This document shows, piece by piece, positions 17,400 to 27,560 of a stretch of 64,000 bases of DNA. The notes under the pieces were generated by a model. The model was not told the DNA's origin. It ran no database searches and saw only the letters and a program-made list of their open reading frames with translations. The stretch is from positions 197,937 to 261,936 of the forward strand of contig CABIYX010000001.1 of NCBI GenBank assembly GCA_902363045.1. Direction: 5' to 3'. The translations under genes and the position numbers were made by a program. The DNA comes from Clostridiales bacterium (lineage in GTDB: Bacteria; Bacillota; Clostridia; Oscillospirales; Oscillospiraceae). The number at the start of each line of letters is the position of its first letter. The first letter of the stretch is position 1.

Positions 17400-18842
17400 T
17401 TGAAAAGCCTGTACAAGCGGGAATTGACCATGATGGTGGGCATCGTCGCCCTGTCCTTTACCCTGTTGTCCACCGCGTTCATGCTGCTGTCCTACCGGTA
17501 TATCATCTCAGAGACCCGGGACCGGCTGGAGCGGAACGCGGGCTATATCGCCGCGGCCACCAGCGACTATTTGCAGAATGTGGACAGCCTCAGCCTGCTG
17601 GACGGGATCAAATGGACGCTGTACCAGAGCACGATGGAGACGGTCTCCGCGGTCTCGGAGGCGTCGGTGATCGTCACCGACACCCAGGGGGAGATCCTGT
17701 ACGCCACAGACAGCGGCCTCTACCACAGGCAGATCCCGGACCGGGTGGTCCAGCAGATCCTCCAGCAGGGGCACTACAACGGCATCACCAATCTGGGGGG
17801 GATCTATGAGGCCAACCGCTATATCGCGGGGCTGCCGGTGCAGACCAAGCTGACCCCTGCCCTGTCTGCCAACCTGGGGCTTGTCCTGGTGTCGGGGGAC
17901 ACCAGCGGCCTGTCCGAGATGTGGCGGGCCACAGCCACCATCTTCTTCTTCGCGGCGGTGGTGGTCCTGCTCATCGCGGTGATCGCCAGCTCCATCACCT
18001 CGGCCCACCAGACCCGCCCCCTCACCGAGATGGCGGAGGCGGCCCGAAAGTTCGGGCGGGGCGAATTTGACGTGCGGGTCAACAGCTACAAGGACCGCTG
18101 TGACGAGATCGGAGAGCTGGCGGAGGCGTTCAACTCCATGGCCAACTCCCTGGAGAAGGTGGAGAGCCAGCGGGCCGACTTCATCGCCAACGTCTCTCAC
18201 GAGCTCAAGACCCCCATGACCACCATCGCTGGCTTTGCCGAGGGGATCCTGGACGGCACGATCCCGCCGGAGAAGGAGCGGGAGGCGCTGAATGTGGTGG
18301 TGTCTGAGACCCGTCGGCTGTCCCGCCTGGTCCGGCGGATGCTGGACCTGTCCCGGCTCAACGCCCTGACGGAGACAGTTACCGCCCAGGAGCAGTTTGA
18401 CATCACAGAGATCATGTCCCGGGTGCTGGTCAGCCTGGAGGGGCGGATCACTGGCCGGGGCCTGGACGTGGATGCCCAGTTCCCGGAGGACCCAGTCATG
18501 GTATGGGGCGACCCGGACGCGGTGACTCAGGTGTGCTATAATCTGCTGGACAATGCGGCTAAGTTTGCTGCTCAAGGGACGGACATCACGGTCCAGATCA
18601 CCAAAAAGGACGGAAAGGCCCTCATCACGGTGCGCAATCTGGGGGCGACCATCCCGCCGGACGAGCTGCCCCTCCTCTTCGAGCGGTTCCACAAGGCGGA
18701 CTACTCCCGCAGTGTGGACCGGGAGGGTGTGGGCCTGGGCCTGTATATCGTCAAGACCATTTTGGGCAATTTGAAGGAAAATATCACCGCCACCAGTGAG
18801 GATGGGGTGACCCAGTTCACCTTTACCCTGACACTGGCATAA
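17400..18842 (+). CDS. Sensor histidine kinase
   Basis: A 480-residue membrane sensor kinase and partner of the preceding regulator. Helices at about 11-31 and 177-199 enclose an extracellular sensor domain of about 145 residues. HAMP follows (about 200-252), then HisKA with the phospho-acceptor His267 in NVSHELKTPMTTI, and HATPase with N box (YNLLDNAAKFA), a DELPLLFERF segment and GVGLGLYIVK. Starts at TTG 17400 after GAGGGGGG. The signal is unknown; the extracellular domain looks PAS/Cache-like. Confidence 0.95.
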   Translation: MKSLYKRELTMMVGIVALSFTLLSTAFMLLSYRYIISETRDRLERNAGYIAAATSDYLQNVDSLSLLDGIKWTLYQSTMETVSAVSEASVIVTDTQGEILYATDSGLYHRQIPDRVVQQILQQGHYNGITNLGGIYEANRYIAGLPVQTKLTPALSANLGLVLVSGDTSGLSEMWRATATIFFFAAVVVLLIAVIASSITSAHQTRPLTEMAEAARKFGRGEFDVRVNSYKDRCDEIGELAEAFNSMANSLEKVESQRADFIANVSHELKTPMTTIAGFAEGILDGTIPPEKEREALNVVVSETRRLSRLVRRMLDLSRLNALTETVTAQEQFDITEIMSRVLVSLEGRITGRGLDVDAQFPEDPVMVWGDPDAVTQVCYNLLDNAAKFAAQGTDITVQITKKDGKALITVRNLGATIPPDELPLLFERFHKADYSRSVDREGVGLGLYIVKTILGNLKENITATSEDGVTQFTFTLTLA

Positions 18843-18878
18843 TGGCCGACTGAGGCCGGAGAGAGGGGAAGTGCCGCT

Positions 18879-20084
18879 ATGATGGAACAGCCGAACGACC
18901 TCTGGAGAGGAGGCCCCTGGGAGCAGCCCTCCCCCTCCTTTCCCACCCCGCCGCCGGTGGCGGTCCCCCCACGGCGTCCGCCGGTCCTCCGGGTCCGGCG
19001 CCGCCGCCGTGCCCTGCTGCCCTTTCTGGCGCTGTTCCTGCTGGTGGTGGGACTGTCCCTGGGGACGGTGGCGGTGCGCTGGCTGCTCCCCTGGGAAGAG
19101 GAGCCTCTGACACCATATTTGTCCAAGCAGGAGGAGCGGGATCCCTTTGCCGCTCTGGAGCGGGCGGAGACGGGGACCGGCGTTCAGGTGCAGATCTCCC
19201 AGCGGGAGGGAGAGGCGATGGACGCAGTGGAGATCTATGAAAAGTGCGTCCCCTCCGTCGTTTCCATCCAGGCTGACGGGGAGGAGGAGTACAGCACCGG
19301 GACGGGCGTGGTGATGAGCCAGGACGGGTACATCCTCACCAACGCCCATGTGGTGGCGGACAGCCTGCGGATGTCGGTGCTCCTGTCTGACGGTCGGGTG
19401 ATGGAGGCCCGTCTGGTGGGGGCGGATGCCGGGGAGGACCTGGCGGTCCTGAAGGTGGAGGCCAGCGGCCTGACGCCGGCGGAATTCGGCGACTCGGACC
19501 GGCTGCGCTGCGGCGAGATGGTGGTGGCCATCGGGGACCCCCTGGGCTACCGCACTTCTATTACACAGGGAATTATTTCTGCCCTCAACCGCACGGTGCC
19601 CGTGGACGGCGTGGAGCTCCAGGTCATCCAGACCAGCGCACCTATCAACTTTGGAAATTCCGGCGGGGCTCTCATCAATGACCGGGGGCAGGTGGTGGGC
19701 ATCACGACCTTGAAGGTGATGGCCCAGGACAGCACTGTGGAGGGGCTGGGCTTTGCCATTCCCATACAGAAGGTGAAGGAGGTGGCGGACTGGCTCATCG
19801 CGGGGCGGCCCGCCATGGGCTTCACAGTGGATTTCAGCGGCGGCAGCCTTCGGGTAGCCGCCCTGGAGGAGAACAGCAGCGCCGGCCATGCCGGATTGCA
19901 GGTGGACGATGTGCTCCTGGCCCTCGATGGGACGCCTCTGCCTACCATCCAGGAGCTGCGCCAGGTGAAAAACACCCTGGTCCCCGGGGAGTCCGCCACC
20001 CTGACGGTGCGCCGGGGCGGGGAAGAACGGAGCATCTCCTTCTCTGTGCAGTGTGAGGATGATTTCCCGGAGCGGGCAGCATAA
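18879..20084 (+). CDS. htrA: HtrA/DegP-type serine protease with PDZ domain
   Basis: A 401-residue membrane-anchored protease for damaged envelope proteins. The basic N-terminus (RVRRRRRALL) precedes a membrane helix at about 47-66. The trypsin-like domain has the triad His157 (ILTNAHVV), Asp188 (AGEDLAVLKV) and Ser261 (NFGNSGGALI). One PDZ domain covers about 310-395 (AGLQVDDVLLALDG). It follows the kinase by 36 bp, suggesting the two-component system controls envelope stress. GAGGGG precedes the ATG. Confidence 0.95.
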   Translation: MMEQPNDLWRGGPWEQPSPSFPTPPPVAVPPRRPPVLRVRRRRRALLPFLALFLLVVGLSLGTVAVRWLLPWEEEPLTPYLSKQEERDPFAALERAETGTGVQVQISQREGEAMDAVEIYEKCVPSVVSIQADGEEEYSTGTGVVMSQDGYILTNAHVVADSLRMSVLLSDGRVMEARLVGADAGEDLAVLKVEASGLTPAEFGDSDRLRCGEMVVAIGDPLGYRTSITQGIISALNRTVPVDGVELQVIQTSAPINFGNSGGALINDRGQVVGITTLKVMAQDSTVEGLGFAIPIQKVKEVADWLIAGRPAMGFTVDFSGGSLRVAALEENSSAGHAGLQVDDVLLALDGTPLPTIQELRQVKNTLVPGESATLTVRRGGEERSISFSVQCEDDFPERAA

Positions 20085-20094
20085 AAGGAACAAA

Positions 20095-20137
20095 ATGCGC
20101 CGCGCCGCAGGAAGGTTTCCTGCGGCGCGGCGCGTTT
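20095..20137. terminator. Bidirectional terminator htrA / GntR gene
   Basis: A long GC-rich stem, arms CGCCGCGCCGCAGGAA and TTCCTGCGGCGCGGCG, followed by CGTTTC, between the convergent htrA and GntR genes. Confidence 0.85.
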
Positions 20138-20182
20138 CAGCTTGTCGAAGAGGTCTTCTTGACAGTCTGTTGCAGTATTCTC

Positions 20183-20884
20183 TCAGAGTTGGCCGCCGTT
20201 TTGCTGAAGCTTCAAAGAGAGGCTGATCTTCTTTCGGGCGTTTTCCAGATGGGAGTTCAGCAGATGACGGACCTGGTCCACATTGCCCGCCTTCATGGAT
20301 TCATAGATCGCGCGGTGCTCCAGGATGCCGTTGATGGTTTGGATCCGCGGCTGTTTCCCGAAGAGATAGGTCGCGTAGGCGTGGGAATTCAGGTTTTTAT
20401 AGACCCGGATGGCCGTGCGGTTCCCGCTGGCGAGGACAATGAGCTCGTGGAACTGCTGGTCGATCTCATAGGTCTCAAAATACTCCTCGGCAGTGTCGTA
20501 GTGCTGGACCAGCTCCATGTTTTTTTGGAGGTTGTCCTCAAAGCGATTCTGGAACTGGGGGGTGTTTTGGACCGCCACAGTGGCTTGGGGCGCGAAGCTG
20601 ACCTCCATGATCAGACGCAGCTCAAATATCTCGTCCAGCTCGGACCAGTTGAAGGGCCGCACCCGGCAGCCCTTGCGGGGGATGTTCTCCACAAGCCCCT
20701 CTGCCATCAAGCGGTTAAGGGCCTGCTTGATCGGCGTGGGGCTGACGCCGTACCGGGCACAGAGATCGCTGAGGTTGATCTTTTGTCCGGCGGGCAGATA
20801 TTCCTCGATAATATCTTTTCGGATCTTGTGATAAGCCACATCCACCAGCGTATCGCTGGAGACGAGATGCGTACCGCTGTTCAT
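20183..20884 (-). CDS. GntR-family (FCD) transcriptional regulator, copy 1
   Basis: A 233-residue repressor or activator. The N-terminal winged helix reads VAYHKIRKDIIEEYLPAGQKI...LSDLCARYGVSPTPIKQALNRLMAEGLV; the C-terminal FCD-type helical domain (85-230) has FELRLIME, DQQFHELI and HRAIYESM, with His residues in metal/ligand positions. FCD regulators bind sugar acids or other carboxylates (family knowledge), in line with the adjoining genes. Start 20884 follows GGGGGGA. It has a promoter (TTGCTT, 17 bp, TATAAT at 21039-21067) overlapping the end of gnd. The likely targets are the AT-rich repeats near 23550 and 24085. Confidence 0.92.
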   Translation of the reverse strand: MNSGTHLVSSDTLVDVAYHKIRKDIIEEYLPAGQKINLSDLCARYGVSPTPIKQALNRLMAEGLVENIPRKGCRVRPFNWSELDEIFELRLIMEVSFAPQATVAVQNTPQFQNRFEDNLQKNMELVQHYDTAEEYFETYEIDQQFHELIVLASGNRTAIRVYKNLNSHAYATYLFGKQPRIQTINGILEHRAIYESMKAGNVDQVRHLLNSHLENARKKISLSLKLQQNGGQL

Positions 20885-21038
20885 GGCTGATTTCCCCCCT
20901 GTTTCAAATGGCTGACTCCGCCCTGACCGCCTGGGCCGGGAGACGCCCTGATCCCCGCGCGAAAGAGGGCGGGAGGGAAATGGATGAACCATTTGATCGC
21001 GGTCCGGTGGGCAGTATGGGACATTTTGACTTGACTCT

Positions 21039-21067
21039 ATTATAGGTGGTGTCTGTCCCAAAAGCAA
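21039..21067 (-). promoter_or_regulatory. Promoter of GntR copy 1
   Basis: Minus-strand TTGCTT (21062-21067), 17-bp spacer, TATAAT (21039-21044), about 150 nt upstream of the gene start. Confidence 0.65.
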
Positions 21068-21074
21068 GGGGCAG

Positions 21075-22478
<1,404 letters not shown>

Positions 22479-22516
22479 AACATACACTTCCCTATCGACT
22501 CAATATAAAATAAGAA

Positions 22517-23470
22517 TTACACCAGGAAACGGCACTCTCTGCCGGAAAGCACGTCCAGCACATTCTGGGCGGCCAGCATCCCCATATTATAACCAGCTTC
22601 ATAGGTGGCGGCTCCGGCATGGGGGGTGAGAATACAGTTGGGCAGAGAGGCCAGGGGGCTGCCGCAGGCGGGCTCCACTACGGTGGCGTCCAGGGCGGCC
22701 GCGCCGATCTGTCCCTCCTTCAGCGCCTGATACAGGGCGTCCTCGTCCACGATCCCACCGCGGGCGGTGTTGACCAGAACGGCCCGGGGCTTCATCTCCG
22801 CCAGGCGGCGGGCGTCCACCATGTTCCGGGTCTCTTCGGTGAGGGGGGCGTGGAGGGTGATGAAGTCAGACTCGCGGAACAGGGTGTCCAGGTCCACATA
22901 TTTGCCGTTGTGGGCCTCCACAAAGGCGGGGTCGGGATAGGCGTCGTTGGCCAGGACCTTCATCTGGAAGCCGGAAGCACGCTGGATGACCCCTTTGCCG
23001 ATCCGGCCGGTGCCCACCACGCCCAGCGTCTTGTTCCACATCTCAACGCCGGTGATGGGCTTGTCATGTCCGCCGGCCCGGATGGCGGCGTCCATGGGAC
23101 ACACATTTCGGGCGGCGGCGAGCATCAGGGTCATGGCCAGATCGGCCACCGAGTCGCTGTTGGCTCCGGGGGTGATGGAGACCTTGATCCCCAGGGCGCG
23201 GGCGGCGTCCAGATCTACCTTATCATATCCAACGCCGTAGCGGGAGATGATCTTCAGCTTTTTGGCCGACTCCAGCATGGAGCGGGTGTAGGGCTCCAGA
23301 CCGGCGATGACGGCGTCCGCCTGGGGGAGATGCTCCAGCAACTGGGTCTGGAGATCCCCGCCGTTCATGGGGAGGCGGATCACAGTGCAGCCCTGCTCCT
23401 CCAGCAGGCGAATGGGGGCATCGTCGTTCTTGGCAAAGGAACGTGGGGTGGCCAGTACGGTAAATGACAT
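22517..23470 (-). CDS. D-2-hydroxyacid dehydrogenase, copy 1 (PGDH/GhrB-like)
   Basis: A 317-residue NAD(P)-dependent D-2-hydroxyacid dehydrogenase: NAD-binding motif GVVGTGRIGKGV (near 150), substrate and catalytic stretch VLVNTARGGIVDEDAL, Glu in the DATVVEP segment, and His in ILTPHAGAATYEAG. These give the family Arg-Glu-His catalytic triad. It probably reduces or oxidises a 2-keto/2-hydroxy sugar acid such as 2-ketogluconate or glyoxylate. AGGAGG precedes the ATG. It is the first gene of the leftward unit with gnd; a similar enzyme is encoded at 38144-39097. Confidence 0.9.
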   Translation of the reverse strand: MSFTVLATPRSFAKNDDAPIRLLEEQGCTVIRLPMNGGDLQTQLLEHLPQADAVIAGLEPYTRSMLESAKKLKIISRYGVGYDKVDLDAARALGIKVSITPGANSDSVADLAMTLMLAAARNVCPMDAAIRAGGHDKPITGVEMWNKTLGVVGTGRIGKGVIQRASGFQMKVLANDAYPDPAFVEAHNGKYVDLDTLFRESDFITLHAPLTEETRNMVDARRLAEMKPRAVLVNTARGGIVDEDALYQALKEGQIGAAALDATVVEPACGSPLASLPNCILTPHAGAATYEAGYNMGMLAAQNVLDVLSGRECRFLV

Positions 23471-23546
23471 CGTTAAAACCTCCTGATTGATCCGTCCGGC
23501 CGGTGGCCGGCTCTGAGTGAATTGAATTTTAGCGAAGTAAAGAATT

Positions 23547-23558
23547 GAATTTTAAATT
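23547..23558 (-). promoter_or_regulatory. Candidate operator, left copy
   Basis: Minus strand reads AATTTAAAATTC, identical to the element at 24080-24091, and lies just downstream of the predicted leftward start point. Confidence 0.55.
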
Positions 23559-23571
23559 TTGTTACAAAACT

Positions 23572-23599
23572 ATTCTATCACCGCAGAGAGGAAAGTCAA
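23572..23599 (-). promoter_or_regulatory. Promoter of the leftward sugar-acid unit
   Basis: Minus-strand TTGACT (23594-23599), 16-bp spacer, TAGAAT (23572-23577); transcription would start near 23565, about 95 nt before the hydroxyacid dehydrogenase ATG. Confidence 0.7.
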
Positions 23600-24036
23600 T
23601 TCTATTTCGTATGCCAACCGAAATCTTGTTGGAATAGCAAAAAGAACAGGCCCTTTTTTGGAGAAAGCGTAAAAATATGTGACACTTGTACAGAACGGGG
23701 CGGGACGGGAAGCTTGGCGGCGCGGTGTGAGGGGGCTGGAGAGGACTCCATCTGGACTTGGTTGTTTTGACTAAAAAACACCCCGCTTTATTGGGAGAAG
23801 AAACAAAAAGCGTGTTTTTGTGAATGAAGAATAATTTGCGATGCGGTAAAATGCAGATAAACAAAATAAAATGATTCAGTTAATAGAAAATAGAACGAAA
23901 ATAATTTATTAATAATTTACTAAATGAAAAATATAAAAAGAAAATGAAGGAAAATAACATGATAATCCGTTATAAAATAAAATAAGATTAAAATAAATGT
24001 CGATGAAGGCCGTTTCGTGCAAAATTCAAGGCGGTA

Positions 24037-24065
24037 TTGACAAGGTGAGAGAGTAGCTTTAAAAT
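24037..24065 (+). promoter_or_regulatory. Promoter of the rightward sugar-acid operon
   Basis: TTGACA (24037-24042), 17-bp spacer, TAAAAT (24060-24065); start near 24072, leaving a leader of about 130 nt before the ATG at 24202. Confidence 0.8.
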
Positions 24066-24078
24066 ATAGCCAAGTTGT

Positions 24079-24091
24079 GAATTTAAAATTC
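24079..24091 (+). promoter_or_regulatory. Candidate operator, right copy
   Basis: GAATTTAAAATTC, a 13-bp palindrome just downstream of the predicted start point, shares 12 bases with the left copy in inverted orientation. Position suits repression by the FCD-GntR protein encoded at 20183-20884. Confidence 0.55.
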
Positions 24092-24201
24092 GATATAAAA
24101 AATCAAATTAAACAGTTAAAAAATATTTGTACCCCACAGGAGCGGCGCGAACAGAACGCGCACCCGGGCGGGGCGGATTTTGGAGAGGAGCGGATTCCAT
24201 T

Positions 24202-25218
24202 ATGAAAGCTTTGATTTACGCGGGACCCAAGCAGGCGGTTTTAAAGGATGTGCCCGCGCCCGCGGCCCGGGAGGGCGCGGTGAAGGTGGACGTCAAGTAC
24301 TGCGGCGTGTGCGGCTCTGACATCGGGATCTATCTGGGGACCCATCCCCGCGCCAAGGCTCCTTTGGTATTTGGCCACGAGTTTTTGGGCGTGGTGGCCG
24401 AGGACGGGAAGAAGTTCAAGAAGGGCGACCGGGTCGTGGCCTATCCTCTCCTCTCCTGCGGACACTGCCGCGCCTGCCGCACCGGCAGCGCCCATGTGTG
24501 CAACACCCTGGGCCTGATCGGCATTGATGTGGACGGCGGGATGTGCGAGGAGCTGTATGTGGACGAGGACGTCCTCTTCAAAGTGCCTGACGGCGTGAGC
24601 GACCGGGCCGCGGTGGTCACAGAGCCCCTGGCCGTGATCCTGCGGGCCGTCCATCAGGCGGAGTTCAAGGCCCGGGATGTGGCCGTGGTCATCGGAGCCG
24701 GCCCCATTGGGATGCTCACCGGCATCGTGCTGAAAAACATCGGCGCGGCGAAGGTGTTCATCTCCGACGTGGCGGAGAAGCGCCTGGCCATTGCGGAGGA
24801 GCTGGGGCTCACTCCGGTGAATGTGGCTAAGGAGGACCTGAACGAGGTGGTGAAGGCTGCCACCGGCGGCGAGGGCTGCGATGTGCTCTTTGAGTGCAGC
24901 GGCTCTGCCCAGGGCGCTATGGACATGACGGAGATCACCCGGGTCAGCGGCACCATCTGCATGGTATCCGTCCACAAGAAGCCCCACGAGGTCAACCTCC
25001 AGCAGCTCAATTTCAAGGAGCAGTGGATGATCGGCACCCGGGTCTATACTAAGGAGGAGTTTGGCCAGGCTGTGGAGTACACCAAGGACCTCCAGGAGCA
25101 ACTGGAGAAGATCGTGACCCACATTGTCCCCATGAAGGATGCGGAGCGCGTCTTTGACATGATCGCCGATGTGAACGAGGGGACCGTGAAGGTGGTCGTG
25201 GACTGCAAGGATTTTTGA
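24202..25218 (+). CDS. Zinc-dependent alcohol dehydrogenase (idonate/polyol dehydrogenase type)
   Basis: A 338-residue MDR-family NAD(P)-dependent dehydrogenase. Catalytic zinc ligands Cys37 (YCGVCGSD), His59 and Glu60 (GHE); structural zinc cysteines 86, 89, 92 and 100 (SCGHCRACRTGSAHVC); cofactor motif GAGPIGML near 170. Close relatives act on L-idonate, sorbitol, threonine or butanediol. Next to an SDR, an FGGY kinase and gnd, an L-idonate 5-dehydrogenase role is the most economical reading, but this is context inference. The frame is open upstream to 24127; ATG 24202 has GGAGAGGAG in front. Confidence 0.88.
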   Translation: MKALIYAGPKQAVLKDVPAPAAREGAVKVDVKYCGVCGSDIGIYLGTHPRAKAPLVFGHEFLGVVAEDGKKFKKGDRVVAYPLLSCGHCRACRTGSAHVCNTLGLIGIDVDGGMCEELYVDEDVLFKVPDGVSDRAAVVTEPLAVILRAVHQAEFKARDVAVVIGAGPIGMLTGIVLKNIGAAKVFISDVAEKRLAIAEELGLTPVNVAKEDLNEVVKAATGGEGCDVLFECSGSAQGAMDMTEITRVSGTICMVSVHKKPHEVNLQQLNFKEQWMIGTRVYTKEEFGQAVEYTKDLQEQLEKIVTHIVPMKDAERVFDMIADVNEGTVKVVVDCKDF

Positions 25219-25285
25219 CAGCGTTCGCCGAAGCGGGGCCGCTTGGCGGCGCTTTGGAGAAATAGGACGTCAGGAGGCGGAAAGC

Positions 25286-26701
25286 ATGGAAATCCTGGTA
25301 CTGGAGGCAAGTACCACTTCTGCGAAGGCGATGCTGTACCACACGGAGGACCGGAGCTTTGAGGTCAAGGTCCGGGCCTATACCGGAAATTATGAGGACG
25401 TTACCATCCACAACGCGGAAAACGTCTATTTGGACATGGTGGCTGTGGGACGGGAGCTGCTGGATGGCCGGCAGGTGGATATGATCGCCCTGAGCGGTAC
25501 CTGGCACAGCCTGGTGCTGTGCGACGGGGCGGTGAAGCCGGTCACGCCGGTCTATCCCTGGTCCTATACCGGAGCCGCGCCGGTGTGCAAGCGGCTGCGC
25601 CGCGATGAGGACTACGTCAGCCGCTACTATCAAAAGACGGGCTGCATGGTCAACGCCATTTACCCCTTCTTCAAGCTGATGATGCTGCGGGAGCAGGGGT
25701 ATGACCTGAGCAAATACATCATCATGGGCCAGGGCACCTATAACAACTTCCGGCTGACCGGGCAGCGGGTGATCACCCCGTGTCTGGCCTCCGGAAGCGG
25801 GCTGCTGAACACCTGGACGAAGCGCTTTGATCCGGAACTCATGGCGGAGCTGGGGATCCGGGAGGAGCAGCTGAGCCGGCTGGTCGCTTACGACCAGACC
25901 TTCCCCCTGACGGAGGAGGCCGCCCAGGCCCTGGGAGTGCGGGCTGGGATCCCGGTGATCCCCACCAACTCCGACGGCGGCCTGAATCAGGTGGGCGCCG
26001 GCGCTGTGGCGGACGGAGTGATGACCTTCTCGGTGGGGACCAGCGGAGCGATCCGTCTGACGACCAGCAAGCCGGTACTGCCCAAGGAGCCCAGCACCTG
26101 GTGCTATATGTCGCCGAAAAACTGGCTGTCCGGCGCGGCGACCAACGGCTGCTGCAACTGCCTGGATTGGTTCAAGGAGCAGGTGGGTATGTCCCGGCTC
26201 TCCTACGGAGAGTTGGAGCAGGGGATCAGCGACTGGGAGAACAACCCGGTGTTCCTCCCCTTCCTGTTCGGAGAGCGCTGCCCCGGCTGGAATGACGAGC
26301 GGGAGGGTGGCTTTGTCCGGATCCTGCCCCGGCATAAGCTGCCGGACCTGTATCTGGCGGTGCAGGAGGGGATCCTGTTCAACCTGTACCACTGCTATCG
26401 GATCCTGTCCGAGGTGAACGGCTGTCCCACCCATATCCGGTTCTCCGGCGGCATCCTCCACTCGGAGCAGTGGACCCAGATGTGTGCGGACATCTTCCAG
26501 CGGGAGCTGGAGGTCAACCGGAATGAGCATGGCTCTCTTCTGGGCGGCGCGGTCCTGGCGATGGAGCTGCTGGGCGTGATCGATGACGCCTGCACCTATC
26601 AGCCCGAGGTGAGCCGCATCATCCGGCCCGACCCCGCGAAGGCGGAGTTTTATCAGAGAAAGTTCCAGAGGTATCTGGAGTGCTATCAAAAGGGAAATTG
26701 A
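25286..26701 (+). CDS. FGGY-family carbohydrate kinase (gluconokinase-like)
   Basis: A 471-residue sugar kinase of the FGGY family. The N-terminal ATP-binding fold begins EASTTSAKAMLY in place of the usual D-x-G-T phosphate-1 motif, so the first acidic residue is Glu6 followed by Ala, a notable variation. IALSGTWHSLVL, TFSVGTSGAIRL and FSGGILHSEQWTQM are the substrate and adenosine motifs. It would phosphorylate a sugar acid or ketose; gluconate to 6-phosphogluconate would feed gnd (inference). AGGAGG precedes the ATG. A 67-bp gap separates it from the dehydrogenase gene. Confidence 0.85.
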   Translation: MEILVLEASTTSAKAMLYHTEDRSFEVKVRAYTGNYEDVTIHNAENVYLDMVAVGRELLDGRQVDMIALSGTWHSLVLCDGAVKPVTPVYPWSYTGAAPVCKRLRRDEDYVSRYYQKTGCMVNAIYPFFKLMMLREQGYDLSKYIIMGQGTYNNFRLTGQRVITPCLASGSGLLNTWTKRFDPELMAELGIREEQLSRLVAYDQTFPLTEEAAQALGVRAGIPVIPTNSDGGLNQVGAGAVADGVMTFSVGTSGAIRLTTSKPVLPKEPSTWCYMSPKNWLSGAATNGCCNCLDWFKEQVGMSRLSYGELEQGISDWENNPVFLPFLFGERCPGWNDEREGGFVRILPRHKLPDLYLAVQEGILFNLYHCYRILSEVNGCPTHIRFSGGILHSEQWTQMCADIFQRELEVNRNEHGSLLGGAVLAMELLGVIDDACTYQPEVSRIIRPDPAKAEFYQRKFQRYLECYQKGN

Positions 26702-26719
26702 GGAAGGAGCGCGAACCCC

Positions 26720-27481
26720 ATGAAGCTGTTTGATTTGACTGGGCGGAAGGCCATTGTGACCGGCGCCACCCGCGGCCTGGGCCGCGGAATGGCGGAGGGT
26801 CTGATGGAGGCCGGCTGCGAGGTCGTGGTGGTGGGCTCCAGCGCCAGCGCCCTGAGCGTGGCGGAGGAGTTCCGGAGCAAGGGCTTTGCCTGCCACGGCC
26901 TGGCGGTGGATCTGAGCCAGCGGGAGCAGAGAAGAGCGGGCTTTGCCCAGGCGGTGGAGCTGCTGGGCGGTCACCTGGACATCCTGGTGAACGGGGCCGG
27001 CATCCAGCGCCGCCACTTCTGTGAGGAGTTCCCCATTGAGGATTGGGACGCCGTGCTGGAGGTCAACCTGACCGCGACCTTCGATCTGTGCCAGATGGCC
27101 GGGCAGCAGTTCATCCGCCAGAACTCCAAGGGCAAGATCATCAATATTGCCTCCATGCTGAGCTTCTTCGGCGGCTATACTGTGCCCGCCTACGCAGCCA
27201 GCAAGGGCGGCGTGGCCCAGCTGACCAAGGCCCTGTCCAACGAGTGGACCGGGAAGGGGATCAATGTGAACGCCATCGCCCCCGGCTATATGGCCACCGA
27301 GATGAATACCGCCCTGCTGAACGATGAGGGGCGCAACACCGAGATCCTGGGCCGTATCCCGGCCCACCGCTGGGGCACCCCGGACGATATGAAGGGGCTG
27401 TGCATTTTCCTGGCCTCGGACGCCTCGGACTACATTGCCGGCGCGGTGATCCCCTGCGACGGAGGCTATCTCTGCAAGTGA
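26720..27481 (+). CDS. SDR-family oxidoreductase (gluconate 5-dehydrogenase / KduD type)
   Basis: A 253-residue short-chain dehydrogenase. Cofactor motif TGATRGLGRGMA (14-25), NGAG at 91-94, catalytic Ser145, Tyr158 and Lys162 (PAYAASKGG). Phrases such as GIQRRH and SMLSFFGG are characteristic of gluconate 5-dehydrogenase (IdnO) and 2-deoxy-gluconate 3-dehydrogenase (KduD). Reduction of 5-ketogluconate to gluconate would join the alcohol dehydrogenase to the kinase. It is translated 18 bp after the kinase with AGGAAGGAG. Confidence 0.9.
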   Translation: MKLFDLTGRKAIVTGATRGLGRGMAEGLMEAGCEVVVVGSSASALSVAEEFRSKGFACHGLAVDLSQREQRRAGFAQAVELLGGHLDILVNGAGIQRRHFCEEFPIEDWDAVLEVNLTATFDLCQMAGQQFIRQNSKGKIINIASMLSFFGGYTVPAYAASKGGVAQLTKALSNEWTGKGINVNAIAPGYMATEMNTALLNDEGRNTEILGRIPAHRWGTPDDMKGLCIFLASDASDYIAGAVIPCDGGYLCK

Positions 27482-27560
27482 TCCGCGGGCGCGCGGAGAT
27501 CAACTGGTTATTGTGCGGCTCGCGCCGCATAAATAATAAAAAACAGGAGGAAAGAATGTT

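Larger units (their letters stand above)
23471..24201. other. AT-rich divergent control region
   Basis: A 731-bp region much richer in A/T than its flanks, between the leftward hydroxyacid dehydrogenase/gnd unit and the rightward alcohol dehydrogenase operon. It holds a promoter on each strand and matching 12-bp elements just downstream of each predicted start point. I see no convincing gene; a 100-codon minus-strand open frame has no ribosome site and unprotein-like composition. Confidence 0.7.

Noticed and set aside
17508..20093. An 861-codon minus-strand open frame over the kinase and htrA
   Set aside because: Composition rich in Arg/His/Gly/Gln and without motifs; both genes below it on the plus strand are unmistakable.
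20521..20527. T7 run inside GntR copy 1 as a possible slippage site
   Set aside because: Frame is intact across it and the protein matches the family on both sides.
23562..23864. A 100-codon minus-strand frame in the AT-rich gap
   Set aside because: No ribosome site, odd composition (many Pro, Cys, Phe, His), and it overlaps the predicted promoter of the leftward unit.
25049..27367. A 772-codon minus-strand open frame over alcohol dehydrogenase, kinase and SDR genes
   Set aside because: Spans three real plus-strand genes and contains no recognisable domain.
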